Shown piece after piece: positions 5,166-13,461 of a stretch of DNA of 64,000 nucleotides. Made by a program: the position numbers and the translations under genes. Each line of letters begins with the position of its first letter. Within the stretch, counting starts at the first letter, position 1. The notes beneath the pieces were generated by a model, which worked only from the letters and a program-made list of their open reading frames with translations, ran no database searches and was not told where the DNA came from. This stretch comes from Denitromonas halophila (GTDB lineage: Bacteria; Pseudomonadota; Gammaproteobacteria; Burkholderiales; Rhodocyclaceae). The DNA lies in the NCBI RefSeq assembly GCF_007625155.1, contig NZ_VMNK01000014.1, positions 1-64,000 on the forward strand. The letters are read 5' to 3'.

Positions 5166-5525
5166 ATGAATCAGATGTCTATTGATTTTGAGCCTGGGCT
5201 GGCCGAGCGGTACGACCGGGCCATGGATTGTGTGCGGGCGTCGGTGTATTCAAATGACAAGCCGCTCAAGGCGATCGCGTCCGACATGGACATCAGTCAG
5301 TCGGAGCTATCGCGCAAGCTGGCCGAGAACCCCAACGATACGCGGCACTTCTCGGTCGATGACCTCGAGCGCTATATGGACGCCACCGGCGACACCCGGC
5401 CCGTTCAGTACCTGGCCGAGAAGTACCTGGCCGACAAGTCAATGCGCCAGCAGGCCGCGCTTCACGAACTGGCCAAGCGCCTGCCCGATCTCGTCGCGCT
5501 GATGAAGAGCGCGGGGGTGAAGTGA
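5166..5525 (+). CDS. CII-like phage regulatory protein
   Basis: Encodes 119 residues, start ATG at 5166 (a TTG one codon earlier is ignored) with AGGGG upstream. The pattern KPLKAIASDMDISQSELSRK is an HTH, and a C-terminal helix follows (MRQQAALHELAKRLPDLVAL). Size, position after cro and a terminator, and HTH type match CII-like activators that in lambdoid phages switch on repressor synthesis. Which promoter it would act on here is not evident. The stop overlaps the next start (TGATG). Confidence 0.65.
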   Translation: MNQMSIDFEPGLAERYDRAMDCVRASVYSNDKPLKAIASDMDISQSELSRKLAENPNDTRHFSVDDLERYMDATGDTRPVQYLAEKYLADKSMRQQAALHELAKRLPDLVALMKSAGVK

Positions 5526-5698
5526 TGTACAGCAGACTCGACCTATCAATCATGGCGTCGACCGCGCTGATTGCCCGTGACAACCACGACGCTCGCTTTG
5601 TCCGTCTTGTTTATCGTCTGTCGCAAAGGACCGGACTTTCAACATTGGAGTGTGTCCTGCGCATTGAGGCGATGGCCGAGGGGCGTGACCATGGCTGA
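5525..5698 (+). CDS. Hypothetical phage protein, 57 residues
   Basis: A short frame whose ATG overlaps the stop of the CII-like gene (TGATG) and whose end overlaps the next gene by eight bases, which supports real translation. The product is helical and basic (ALIARDNHDARFVRLVYRLS) with a C-terminal IEAMAEGRDHG. No family is recognised. It lies in the early right operon between regulator and replication genes. Confidence 0.5.
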   Translation: MYSRLDLSIMASTALIARDNHDARFVRLVYRLSQRTGLSTLECVLRIEAMAEGRDHG

Positions 5699-5876
5699 CG
5701 TAATCGACCAAGCCAACGACCGCGCCGCCCGCGACCTGCTGCTCGCTCAACAGCAGCGCCGACCCGAAGGCCCGCAAGCCTGCGGCACCTGCCACAACTG
5801 TGGTGAGCCCGTGGCCTCCAGGCTGCGCTGGTGCGACGCGCAGTGCCGCGACGATTGGGAGCGCGACCATGTTTAA
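5691..5876 (+). CDS. Small zinc-ribbon phage protein
   Basis: Encodes 61 residues: a helical N-terminus (VIDQANDRAARDLLLAQQQR), then one zinc-binding module CHNCGEPVASRLRWCDAQCR followed by DDWERD. The four cysteines in CxxC...CxxxC arrangement with the RWCDxxCRDDWE ending are seen in many small phage proteins of the DUF2116/DksA-like zinc-finger type; the exact family is uncertain. It may bind DNA or RNA polymerase. It overlaps the previous gene by eight bases. Confidence 0.65.
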   Translation: MADVIDQANDRAARDLLLAQQQRRPEGPQACGTCHNCGEPVASRLRWCDAQCRDDWERDHV

Positions 5877-6033
5877 CCCCGCCCCCCTTGGCTTTGGCAT
5901 CGCGGTAGCCTGCGATTCAGTTCAATCCTTCAATGCACCGACTGAATCCAGTCGCGGGTCCTCCCGCAACACCCCCCTCGAGGGTAATTCGAACCCCGCG
6001 AAACGTGTAGTTAGTGGCGGCTGGAGTTACTGA
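5869..6033 (+). CDS. Possible small protein before the primase gene
   Basis: A 54-codon frame starting eight bases inside the zinc-ribbon gene and ending four bases before the primase ATG. It is polar and Ser/Asn-rich (SSRGSSRNTPLEGNSNPAKR) and shows no motif. The tight fit between two genes is the only support; it may instead be a spacer. Confidence 0.3.
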   Translation: MFNPAPLGFGIAVACDSVQSFNAPTESSRGSSRNTPLEGNSNPAKRVVSGGWSY

Positions 6034-6037
6034 AGGC

Positions 6038-8536
6038 ATGGCGATCAATTACGATTCCGTGCTGAATCAGCTGCGCGGCCACGGCCTACTTGTTGATGCG
6101 TTTGAGGCGGACGGAAAAACCCATCGCTGCAAGATAGAAGGCTCGCGCGACAAGCCGGGATGGTATCTGCTGCGCGAGATCACGCTCGAGCGGGGCGACA
6201 AGGCAATCGTCGGTGCGTTCGGCGTTTGGCGCGGGACGGACAACGGATCGACCAAGGTCGACATGAAGTTGCCCGACCTGACGCCAGAGCAGAAAAAGGC
6301 GATCCGCGACCAGATGCGCGCCGACCAGAAGCGGGTCGAGGCGCAGCGGGCAGGGGAAGCTGCCCGTGCATCCAAGCGCGCCCGGGCGATGTGGTCAAAG
6401 CTTTCAGACCACGGCGAATGTGACTACCTGCCGCGCAAGGGTGTTGCTGGCCATGGCGTTCGCTACACGCCGACCGGTGCAATGGCTGTACCGATGATGG
6501 ACAACGCCGGCCAGGTTTGGGGGTTGCAGTTCATCCTCGGCGGAAAGTCGCACGCCAATCGGATCCAGCGCATCGGACGCGACAAGGAATATTGGCCAAA
6601 GGGCCACATCAAGCGCGGCCACTACCACCTTATCGGCCTGCCGATCTGGCTGTGCCTGGTGGCCGAAGGCTACGCCACCGCCGCCAGCCTGCATGAAGCC
6701 ACCGGCCTGCCGGTGGCGGTGGCGTTCGACGCCGGCAACATCGGCCCGGTGGTCGAGCAGTTGCGCGACCGTTTCCGCAGCGTCAAGTTCATCGTGTGCG
6801 CGGATGACGACCAGTTTGGCGGATGCCAATTCCGCGACGCCGCCGGCAAGCGCTGCAACCACCCCATCGACCTGTCCGACAACTCGCCAACCTGCCCGAG
6901 TTGCGGCAACGAGCACAAGGTGGGTAACGCCGGCACCACCTCCGCCGCCACCGCCGCCATGGCCTGCGCCGATCGCGTGCAGTGGATCAAACCCAAGTTC
7001 GCCGACCCCGACGCCCGCCGCGCCGCCTTCTTCGACAACGGCGGCAAGCTTTCAGATTTCAACGACCTCCATGCAACAGACGGCCTCGCCGCGGTACGCG
7101 ACCAAGTCGAAGCCGCGCTCCGTCAGTTCGGATGGGCGCCGCCGGCCCGCACGCCGCGGGCAATCGAAACCGAGGGGGGCGGGGATTCATCCGGCCGCCG
7201 CGGCGCCGTCTCCATGCTCGGGCTGGATGACATCGTTGATCGCTTCATTCACATCGACGACAACACCGGCGATTTTGTTTTCGACACCTGGACCAAGTGC
7301 GTCGTTAAGCGCACAAAGGTGGTCGCCATGCTGCCCCCGCGCATCCGGTGGGATCACGTCAAAGATCACCCCGTCTGGAACACACGGGCCGTCTATATCG
7401 ACCAAATCGGATTCGACCCCGCCGGCGAAGACGCCAACATTCTCTGCAACCGCTGGGACGGCTGGCCCACCAAGCCAGCCGAAGGCAGTTGCGAGCGCCT
7501 GCTCGAGCTGCTTGGCTACCTGTGCAGCGCCGAGCAAAACGGCGCCGAGGTCTATGAGTGGGTGCTGCGCTGGCTCGCCTACCCCATCCAGCACCCGGGC
7601 GCCAAGCTGCACAGCGCCATCGTCGTGCACGGCCCGCAAGGCACCGGCAAAAGCCGCTTCTTTGAAAGCTACGCCCGCATCTACGGCGACTACTCGCTCG
7701 TGCTCAACCAGGGCGCCATCGAAGACAAGTTCAACGCCGACTGGACCGAGCGCAAGCTGTTCATCGTCGCTGATGAGATCGTCGCCCGCTCCGACATGTA
7801 CCACCTCAAGAACCAACTCAAAGGGTTCATCACGGGCGAGTGGGTGCGGGTCAATCCAAAAAACGTGGCCGCGCACCGCGAGCGCAACCACATGAACCTC
7901 GTTTTTCTATCCAACGAAAAACAGCCCGTCGTGCTCGAAAACGACGACCGCCGCCACCTCGTCATCTGGACCCCGCCCGCGCTCAGCCGCGACTACTTCG
8001 ACGAGATCGACGCCGAGATCAACGCCGGCGGCATCGCCGCGCTGCACTCCTACCTGTTGCAGATCCCGCTCGGCGACTTCAAACCCTGGACGCGCCCACC
8101 CATGACGCGCTCAAAGCAGCAGCTCATCGACATCAACCGCGAATCCGTCGATCGCTTCCTGTCCGACTGGCAATCTGGCGACATCGACGGCCTGCCGTTC
8201 TGCCCCTGCGGCTCGTCCGACCTGTACGCCGCCTACCTCCAATGGTGCCGACGCGAGGGCGTCAAAGTCCCGCGCGAGTCAAACCAGTTCGGCGGGCACC
8301 TCGACAAGCTCCAAGGCTGGCAAAAAGGCCACCGCGACCGCTACACCACCTGCCACTACGACGGCGGCACCAAGCGCCAGCGCATGGTCATCCCGCCAGA
8401 CGAAGCCATGCGCACACCCCCCTGGAACGCCAAAGGGCCAGACGGCTACGCCAAGCCGCTCAACAAATCACAAACCCAGTGGCTCACCGACAGCTATTTC
8501 GCCTTCAATGTCGCCGTAACAGGGGGCCAGCCATGA
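6038..8536 (+). CDS. Phage primase-helicase (Toprim plus SF3-type ATPase)
   Basis: Encodes 832 residues from the ATG at 6038. The N-terminal half is a primase with a Toprim core: E210 in LVAEGYATAAS and D256-D258 in FIVCADDD. A zinc-ribbon insertion (C263, C273, C286, C289) directly follows the DDD motif. The C-terminal half is a DUF5906/D5-like helicase with Walker A GPQGTGKS (532-539) and Walker B LFIVADEI (D579). It should synthesise primers and unwind DNA at the phage origin, much as P4 alpha does. A heptamer array beginning six bases after its stop codon is the likely origin. Confidence 0.9.
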   Translation: MAINYDSVLNQLRGHGLLVDAFEADGKTHRCKIEGSRDKPGWYLLREITLERGDKAIVGAFGVWRGTDNGSTKVDMKLPDLTPEQKKAIRDQMRADQKRVEAQRAGEAARASKRARAMWSKLSDHGECDYLPRKGVAGHGVRYTPTGAMAVPMMDNAGQVWGLQFILGGKSHANRIQRIGRDKEYWPKGHIKRGHYHLIGLPIWLCLVAEGYATAASLHEATGLPVAVAFDAGNIGPVVEQLRDRFRSVKFIVCADDDQFGGCQFRDAAGKRCNHPIDLSDNSPTCPSCGNEHKVGNAGTTSAATAAMACADRVQWIKPKFADPDARRAAFFDNGGKLSDFNDLHATDGLAAVRDQVEAALRQFGWAPPARTPRAIETEGGGDSSGRRGAVSMLGLDDIVDRFIHIDDNTGDFVFDTWTKCVVKRTKVVAMLPPRIRWDHVKDHPVWNTRAVYIDQIGFDPAGEDANILCNRWDGWPTKPAEGSCERLLELLGYLCSAEQNGAEVYEWVLRWLAYPIQHPGAKLHSAIVVHGPQGTGKSRFFESYARIYGDYSLVLNQGAIEDKFNADWTERKLFIVADEIVARSDMYHLKNQLKGFITGEWVRVNPKNVAAHRERNHMNLVFLSNEKQPVVLENDDRRHLVIWTPPALSRDYFDEIDAEINAGGIAALHSYLLQIPLGDFKPWTRPPMTRSKQQLIDINRESVDRFLSDWQSGDIDGLPFCPCGSSDLYAAYLQWCRREGVKVPRESNQFGGHLDKLQGWQKGHRDRYTTCHYDGGTKRQRMVIPPDEAMRTPPWNAKGPDGYAKPLNKSQTQWLTDSYFAFNVAVTGGQP

Positions 8537-8541
8537 CCACC

Positions 8542-8766
8542 GCACGGGCTACCGCACGGGCTACCGCACGGGCAAACGGCCCGCAACCCCGCATAGCGCA
8601 CGGGGCGCACGGGCCGCACGGGCTACCCGCGCACGTACACGTATACACACACACGCATCCACACCACAAAAACACCTCTCCCGTGTACGTGAAACCTACC
8701 CGTGCGCCCCGTGCGCCCCGTGCGCTATGCGGCATGCAGGCGCAACAGGCGTGCGCTACCCCGTGC
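8542..8766. repeat. Heptamer array with large inverted repeat (candidate replication origin)
   Basis: Six GCACGGG copies (from 8542, 8554, 8566, 8598, 8607, 8616) and four CCCGTGC copies (from 8699, 8708, 8717, 8760). The first three are spaced 12 bp. Arms 8591-8622 and 8699-8730 are reverse complements with one mismatch in 32. A second pair nests inside: CACGTACAC (8632-8640) and GTGTACGTG (8683-8691). An A/C-rich loop with an ACACAC run lies between. A reading frame crosses the region but gives low-complexity peptide, so 8537-8829 is treated as non-coding. Confidence 0.65.
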
Positions 8767-8829
8767 GCCCACGTGCGCTCGCCTTCGCGCGCGCCTTTTC
8801 TCACACACCCCATTCATGGAAAAAAAGTG

Positions 8830-9132
8830 ATGGAAGAAAAAGCCCCCGCCTTCGAGCCGCTAAACATGGTCTGCGACGCCACCAACGCCCGCCAGTTCAA
8901 CGCCGCGGTGCGTCAGCACCTCCCAGAGTTCCACGATCTCGCCAAAGCCTTCCACGCCCGCGGCCTCATCCCCGGTCTGCGCGGTGCCCGCATCACCGAC
9001 ATCGCCACCGCCAAAGCTGAGCGCGCCGCCACCGCCCAATACCGCGCCGTCCCCGTCGTCAGCAACGCCAGCGTCGCCGAAGGGCTCAAGCGCTGGTACG
9101 CCGACGCCAAGCGCGCAACAGGGGGGCGATGA
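8830..9132 (+). CDS. Hypothetical phage protein next to candidate origin
   Basis: Encodes 100 residues from the ATG at 8830, preceded by GGAAAAAAAG. The frame is open far upstream, but the part before 8830 is a repetitive peptide from the heptamer array, so the shorter start is preferred. The product is helical (ARQFNAAVRQHLPEFHDLAK, then TAKAERAATAQYRAV). No family is recognised. It ends in an ATGA overlap with the next gene. Confidence 0.6.
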   Translation: MEEKAPAFEPLNMVCDATNARQFNAAVRQHLPEFHDLAKAFHARGLIPGLRGARITDIATAKAERAATAQYRAVPVVSNASVAEGLKRWYADAKRATGGR

Positions 9133-9365
9133 TCATGGAACTGAATCTCACCGCAGCCCACCTGGCGGGGTTTGTCTGCATGGTCTGGATCGGCGCCCAC
9201 TTCATCGGCGGCGCCAGGCTTGTGAGGTGGTGCTTGTGGGCGGGCATGTGGCAACTTACGACCGTCGTCATGCCTGCACATGTCGACATACCCGCGTGCG
9301 TTGCCCTGTTCGCGCTTTGCGAATACGCATTCGCAAAACTCACAGGGGGTCGCCGCCATGGCTGA
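9129..9365 (+). CDS. Small membrane protein
   Basis: Encodes 78 residues, mostly hydrophobic, with two to three predicted membrane segments (HLAGFVCMVWIGAHFIGGA; LVRWCLWAGMWQLTTVVM; PACVALFALCEYAFAKL). It overlaps the previous stop by ATGA; an ATG two codons later (9135) is an equally possible start. No family is recognised. It lies between replication and packaging modules, far from the lysis cassette, so a holin role is not favoured. Confidence 0.6.
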   Translation: MIMELNLTAAHLAGFVCMVWIGAHFIGGARLVRWCLWAGMWQLTTVVMPAHVDIPACVALFALCEYAFAKLTGGRRHG

Positions 9366-10203
9366 AATCATCAGCGTCACCGCCGACATCACCGCCGTCA
9401 CAAAACACCTCAACCTAACCCAGCGCAGCGTCGGCATTGCCACCCAGCGCGCCATTCTCAAAACCGGCCACAAAGGATCGGCAGCAATCCGGGCTGAAAT
9501 GTCGCGGGTATTCAAAAGCCCCACGCGATTCACCCTCAACTCATTCAAGGTTGTCAAAAGCAGAAAAGAGATCGCAGCCACAATCGAGCTCAAGGGGGTG
9601 CAGGGCATCCCGACCGATCGGCACGACTACCTAGACCCGCAGATACACGGCGGCCCCCGCCGCACCACGCCGTTCGAATACAAGATGCGCGCCATCGGCG
9701 CACTCCCTGCCGACCGCTTCATTGTGCCCGGCGCAGCCTGCCCGCTCGACGCCTACGGCAACATTCCGCGCGGCATGGTGCAGCAAGTGCTCTCGTACTT
9801 TGGTGCGGCCTCATACAAAGGCGTCGGCTTCGACGCCAACACCACCGACAAGTCGCGCAAAAAAATCGAGAAGAAACTCGGTAAACGCCTATTCGGGTTT
9901 GCCGGCGTGCGCGGGCAACTGCTCATCTATCGCGGCGGCGCCGACCGCGTTGCACGATCCCGCGCAGGCAAAGACGGCAGCGCCGTGCAATTCACCAGCC
10001 GGCTACCGCACCCCGGCATCTGGATACGCGCCGAGTTGTTCGGCGGCGACGCAATCCGCCCCCTGTTCATGTTCGTAAAGCAGCCGCGCTACAAAGCCCG
10101 CCTCGACTTCTACGGCGTTGCCCGCCGCACCGTCGAGCAGGAATTCCCCGGCGAGTTCAAGGCGGCCATCCAGATCGAACTCGACCGGATCGCAAACAAA
10201 TGA
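9358..10203 (+). CDS. Phage virion protein, possibly minor tail protein Z-like
   Basis: Encodes 281 residues from the ATG at 9358, with GGGGG upstream. The N-terminus (TQRAILKTGHKGSAAIRAEM) and the C-terminal helix (ARRTVEQEFPGEFKAAIQIE) loosely resemble lambda-type minor tail protein Z, whose two ends flank a variable basic middle. The middle here is rich in basic and beta residues (KSRKKIEKKLGKRLFGFAGV). The place before the terminase is unusual for a tail gene, so the name is tentative. It overlaps terS by ATGA. Confidence 0.45.
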   Translation: MAEIISVTADITAVTKHLNLTQRSVGIATQRAILKTGHKGSAAIRAEMSRVFKSPTRFTLNSFKVVKSRKEIAATIELKGVQGIPTDRHDYLDPQIHGGPRRTTPFEYKMRAIGALPADRFIVPGAACPLDAYGNIPRGMVQQVLSYFGAASYKGVGFDANTTDKSRKKIEKKLGKRLFGFAGVRGQLLIYRGGADRVARSRAGKDGSAVQFTSRLPHPGIWIRAELFGGDAIRPLFMFVKQPRYKARLDFYGVARRTVEQEFPGEFKAAIQIELDRIANK

Positions 10204-10733
10204 CCGAAACCTGCACCCGCAAAGAATTCGCCGCCCGTATGGGCTGGCGATCGGCCGGCCAGGTTAGCAACCTGATCCGCGACGGACTCATCAAACTCAC
10301 CGACGACGGCAAGCTTGTGTGCGTGGCTGAATCCATCGCCGCCATCGAAGCCGCCCGCGACCCATCAAAACAAGGCGTCCGCGACCGCCACGCCGCAGCG
10401 CGCGGCGAAGGCGGGCAGGGCGCCGCGCCGGAAGATCGCGCCGACTACCACGCCGCCCGAGCCAAAAAAGAGCATTACGCCAGCCTCACCGCCGAAGCCG
10501 ACTACCGCGCCCGCATCGGCCAACTCATGGAATCGGCCGACGTGCACGCCACCGTCGCCGATGCCATGGTCACCCTGCGCGGCGCGCTAGAAACCCTGCC
10601 CGACGTGCTCGCCCCGCAGGTGGCAGCCATGACCGACGAGCAAGCCTGCCGCACCACGATGGCAGATCACATCGAAACCGCGCTGGCTGAATGCGCCAGG
10701 CGGTTCGAAAAACTGAAAGGAGAGGGGTTGTGA
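10200..10733 (+). CDS. Terminase small subunit (Nu1-like)
   Basis: Encodes 177 residues. The N-terminal winged-helix HTH (CTRKEFAARMGWRSAGQVSN) would bind the packaging site. A central charged helix follows (DYHAARAKKEHYASLTAEAD), then a C-terminal helical region (MVTLRGALETLPDVLAPQVA) typical of Nu1-type subunits that contact the large subunit. It overlaps genes at both ends (ATGA and TGATG). The large subunit follows one small gene later. The combination with a GpA-type large subunit suggests cos-type packaging, though no cos site was identified. Confidence 0.85.
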   Translation: MTETCTRKEFAARMGWRSAGQVSNLIRDGLIKLTDDGKLVCVAESIAAIEAARDPSKQGVRDRHAAARGEGGQGAAPEDRADYHAARAKKEHYASLTAEADYRARIGQLMESADVHATVADAMVTLRGALETLPDVLAPQVAAMTDEQACRTTMADHIETALAECARRFEKLKGEGL

Positions 10734-10948
10734 TGGCGTCTGATTACGCGGAAAGCGTTGAAAACATGAAGGCTTGCATGCTTAAAGGGACCGAGTCTGA
10801 GTGCGAGCAGGCTATAGGCTTGTTGCGTTGTTTGGCCCAAGATGCCGGCGCGCAAACGAAGACTGGTCGGCGCCTCGCCGACATGGCGAGAAAAGCAGAG
10901 CAAATCGGAGTAGAGCGTTTTGGTATCAACTTCGGCCTACCGTTCTGA
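10733..10948 (+). CDS. Hypothetical protein between the terminase genes
   Basis: Encodes 71 residues; the ATG overlaps the terS stop (TGATG). The product is helical with several cysteines (ENMKACMLKG, SECEQAIGLLRCLAQ) and ends QIGVERFGINFGLPF. No family is recognised. It lies in the packaging operon between TerS and TerL and may be an inserted accessory gene; it overlaps nothing essential. Confidence 0.55.
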   Translation: MASDYAESVENMKACMLKGTESECEQAIGLLRCLAQDAGAQTKTGRRLADMARKAEQIGVERFGINFGLPF

Positions 10949-10949
10949 T

Positions 10950-12866
10950 ATGACCACCCCCGCCACCACCCTCTACGCCACCGCCGCCCGCGCCATTGCG
11001 CCGCGCAAGCCGCTCACTGTTTCCGAGTGGGCCGACAAGCACCGCGTGCTATCGGCCAAGGGCAGCGCAGAGGCCGGGCGGTGGCGAACCGATCGAAACC
11101 CCCCGCTGCGCGAGCCGATGGACTGCATGAGCGCGCGCAGCCCGGTGCGCGAGGCCGCGCTAATGTTCCCGATCCAGTTCGGCAAGACAGAGGTCGAGGC
11201 CAACGCCCTTGGCTACACCATGTGCGAAGTCGGCGGCCCGATCATGGTCTGCCTGCCCGGCGAAGTGTCCATGAACAAGTGGGTCAATCAAAAGCTAGGC
11301 CCAATGCTCGAAACATCCCCCGCCGTGCGCGCCATGCTCAGCAGCACCAAAAGCCGCGACAGCGCGAACCAGCGAGAATTCAAGGATTTCGCCGGCGGCC
11401 AACTTTACCTCGAGCATGCCGGCAGCCCGTCGCGCCTAAAATCCACCAGCGTGCGCACTTTGCTGGTCGACGAAGAAGACGAGTTCGCCGCAAACCTCAC
11501 CACCGGCGACGACCCCGGCGACCTGCTCGACGGACGCACCAGCGCGTTCCCAGCCACCAGTCGTCGCATGTACATCAGCACCCCGACCATCGAAGGCCAC
11601 AGCCGCATCGCCGCCCGCTACGCCGCCAGCGACCGCCGCCGCTACCACATTGCCTGCCCCCACTGCGACCACGAGCAGCACCTCCAGTGGTCCGGCCTGC
11701 ACTGGCGAAAGAACACCGCCGGCGAAGTTGCCGCCGCCTGGTACGTTTGCAACGATTGCGGAGCCCTTATCGACGAGCACCACAAAACCGACATGATCCG
11801 CCGAGGCCGCTGGGTGCCAGAAAACCCAGGCGCCCGCGTGCGCGGCTACCACATCAACTGCCTCTACTACCAGATCGGCCTCGGCCCGCGCTGGGCAGAA
11901 CTCGCACAGAAGTGGCTTGACGCCCAGGGCGACCCCGCCAAGCTCAAAACCTTCATCAACGATCGCCTCGCCGAAACTTTCGACGACCCCGCCCTGCGCG
12001 CCGTCAAGCACAACCTCATCGCCGATCGCGCCGAGCCCTACCGCCTGCGCACCGCGCCGGCCGGCGTGCTCGTGCTAACCGCCGGGGTGGATACCCAAGA
12101 CGACCGCCTCGAAGTGCAAATTGTTGGTTGGGGCCGCGGCATGCGCCGTTGGGTGCTCGACTACGCCGTACTCCCCGGCGACCCCGCCGGCGACGACGTA
12201 TGGATTGCCCTCACCGAACTGCTCAACCGCCCCATACAGCACGAATCTGGCGCGCTGCTCAGCGTGCAAGCCACCTGCATCGACGCCGGCGGCCACCGCA
12301 CCGAGCACGTCTACCACTGGGTGCGCCAACGCAAAGTGCGCCGCCCGACCGCCACCTTTGGCGCCAAGCACAACAACGCCCCTGTGCTCAGCAAAGGCAC
12401 GCTCGTCGACGTCACCTGGCGCGGCCAAACCGACAAGCGCGGCCTGCGCATCCATCACGTCGGCACCGTTGGCATCAAACACCACTTCTACAGCCTGCTC
12501 AGCAAAGACGCCGACCTAGACACAATCGACCGTCAATGCCATTTCTCCGACGACCTGCCGCCCGAGTATTTCGCCGGCCTGGTCAGCGAACGCTACAACC
12601 CCAGCAAAAACCGATTCGACAAACCCCGCGGCGCCCGCAACGAGCCGCTCGACACCATCACCTACGCCTACGCCGCCACCCACCACCCCGAGCTGCGCCT
12701 GCACCGATACACCAACGCCGATTGGGACCGCCTCGAGCGCGCCCTAACGGCCGCGACGCAAAACACCACGCCGGACGCAACACCAACCACAGAGGCGCCA
12801 CAAGAGCAGCCCGCCACCCAAATTCCAACCCGCCGCCGAGGACGCCGGGTCTATGGAGCGCGATAG
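10950..12866 (+). CDS. Terminase large subunit (GpA family)
   Basis: Encodes 638 residues from the ATG at 10950. The N-terminal part has the GpA-type ATPase: the P-loop-like MFPIQFGKTEVEANALGY and Walker B LLVDEEDEF. A zinc-ribbon-like pair CPHCDHEQH and CNDCGALIDE follows. The C-terminal nuclease domain begins at LTAGVDTQDDRLEVQIVGWG with its first catalytic Asp. It translocates and cuts concatemeric DNA during head filling, with the Nu1-like subunit upstream. Length and order are normal for the family. Confidence 0.95.
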   Translation: MTTPATTLYATAARAIAPRKPLTVSEWADKHRVLSAKGSAEAGRWRTDRNPPLREPMDCMSARSPVREAALMFPIQFGKTEVEANALGYTMCEVGGPIMVCLPGEVSMNKWVNQKLGPMLETSPAVRAMLSSTKSRDSANQREFKDFAGGQLYLEHAGSPSRLKSTSVRTLLVDEEDEFAANLTTGDDPGDLLDGRTSAFPATSRRMYISTPTIEGHSRIAARYAASDRRRYHIACPHCDHEQHLQWSGLHWRKNTAGEVAAAWYVCNDCGALIDEHHKTDMIRRGRWVPENPGARVRGYHINCLYYQIGLGPRWAELAQKWLDAQGDPAKLKTFINDRLAETFDDPALRAVKHNLIADRAEPYRLRTAPAGVLVLTAGVDTQDDRLEVQIVGWGRGMRRWVLDYAVLPGDPAGDDVWIALTELLNRPIQHESGALLSVQATCIDAGGHRTEHVYHWVRQRKVRRPTATFGAKHNNAPVLSKGTLVDVTWRGQTDKRGLRIHHVGTVGIKHHFYSLLSKDADLDTIDRQCHFSDDLPPEYFAGLVSERYNPSKNRFDKPRGARNEPLDTITYAYAATHHPELRLHRYTNADWDRLERALTAATQNTTPDATPTTEAPQEQPATQIPTRRRGRRVYGAR

Positions 12867-13151
12867 ATGAAAGACAGAGAGCAAGACTTTGTTTCCCGAC
12901 TGGTGCAGATTGCCAGGCTCGTTACCCGAATGGACGACGACCAAGCCGCACTACTCGAAGACCAGATCAGGCAAGAGTACGGCGGCGACCGGCCCTATGT
13001 TGCCGCCACAAATCTAGAGGCCGCAGCGGCGAGAAACCGCGATATCGTGTCGCTTGTGCGCTCTGGTGCAATCACTGCCAGCGAGGCCGCGCGGCGGTTT
13101 AGCGTCAGTCGGGCGCATGTGTATCGGTTGCTGAGCGATTTCGGGCAATAA
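12867..13151 (+). CDS. Mor-like transcription activator
   Basis: Encodes 94 residues starting one base after the terL stop. The sequence LLEDQIRQEYGGDRPYVAAT followed by a C-terminal HTH (ITASEAARRFSVSRAHVYRL) has the layout of the Mor/C family of phage Mu activators: dimerisation beta hairpin, then HTH. These bind imperfect dyads near middle and late promoters. A 32-bp dyad lies three bases after its stop codon and again at 20357, making those candidate targets (inference). Confidence 0.7.
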   Translation: MKDREQDFVSRLVQIARLVTRMDDDQAALLEDQIRQEYGGDRPYVAATNLEAAAARNRDIVSLVRSGAITASEAARRFSVSRAHVYRLLSDFGQ

Positions 13152-13153
13152 CC

Positions 13154-13185
13154 GCCCTGTCACCTCTTCGCCTGAACATGAGACA
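13154..13185. repeat. 32-bp dyad repeat, copy 1
   Basis: Matches 20357-20388 in 31 of 32 positions. The core is an imperfect palindrome with arms about 13 bp around GCCT. It lies between the Mor-like gene and the 13232 gene, ending 46 bases before that start codon. A further perfect inverted repeat, GGTGTGA-CACA-TCACACC, follows at 13204-13221. Confidence 0.8.
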
Positions 13186-13231
13186 CGCCAATCTATAGCC
13201 TGCGGTGTGACACATCACACCCGGCGGGCGC

Positions 13232-13459
13232 ATGGCAGGTATCACACTCGCACAGGCACAAGCGCAGCTTGACCTATACATCCAAGCCGAGGCGGACATC
13301 CTCACGCTTGGGCAAAGCACGCGCCTTGGCGACCGCCAGCGCGGCCGCGCCGATCTGGCCGAGGTGCGCGCCGGCATCAAAGAGTGGCGCACGACTGTCA
13401 CCACCCTGAGCACTAACCGCCGTGGCCCGCGCCTGATGCGCGTCACGCCGATGGGCTAG
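13232..13459 (+). CDS. DUF6148-type head-tail joining protein (gpW position)
   Basis: Encodes 75 residues beginning MAGITLAQAQAQLDLYIQAE and continuing with DRQRGRADLAEVRAGIKEWR, the helix-turn pattern of the small DUF6148 family found between terminase and portal genes in many siphoviruses. In lambda this place is held by gpW, which plugs the connector before tail joining. The product is wholly helical with a short basic tail. The portal gene starts two bases after its stop. Confidence 0.7.
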   Translation: MAGITLAQAQAQLDLYIQAEADILTLGQSTRLGDRQRGRADLAEVRAGIKEWRTTVTTLSTNRRGPRLMRVTPMG

Positions 13460-13461
13460 CC

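Noticed and set aside
5975-6000. tRNA T-loop-like sequence (GGTTCGAATTACC on the minus strand)
   Set aside because: No acceptor or anticodon stems around it; not a tRNA and not evidence for an attachment site.
8542-8766. CRISPR array
   Set aside because: Repeats are 7 bp, in both orientations and unevenly spaced, with no spacers of constant length or cas genes; no other array-like structure was seen in the window.
8505-8813. 102-codon minus strand frame, Cys/Ala-rich
   Set aside because: Reading of the heptamer array; composition follows the repeats and there is no ribosome site.
7840-8829. Long upstream part of the frame that ends at 9132
   Set aside because: Its first part is an out-of-frame reading of the primase-helicase and the middle is low-complexity peptide from the heptamer array; only 8830-9132 is kept as a gene.
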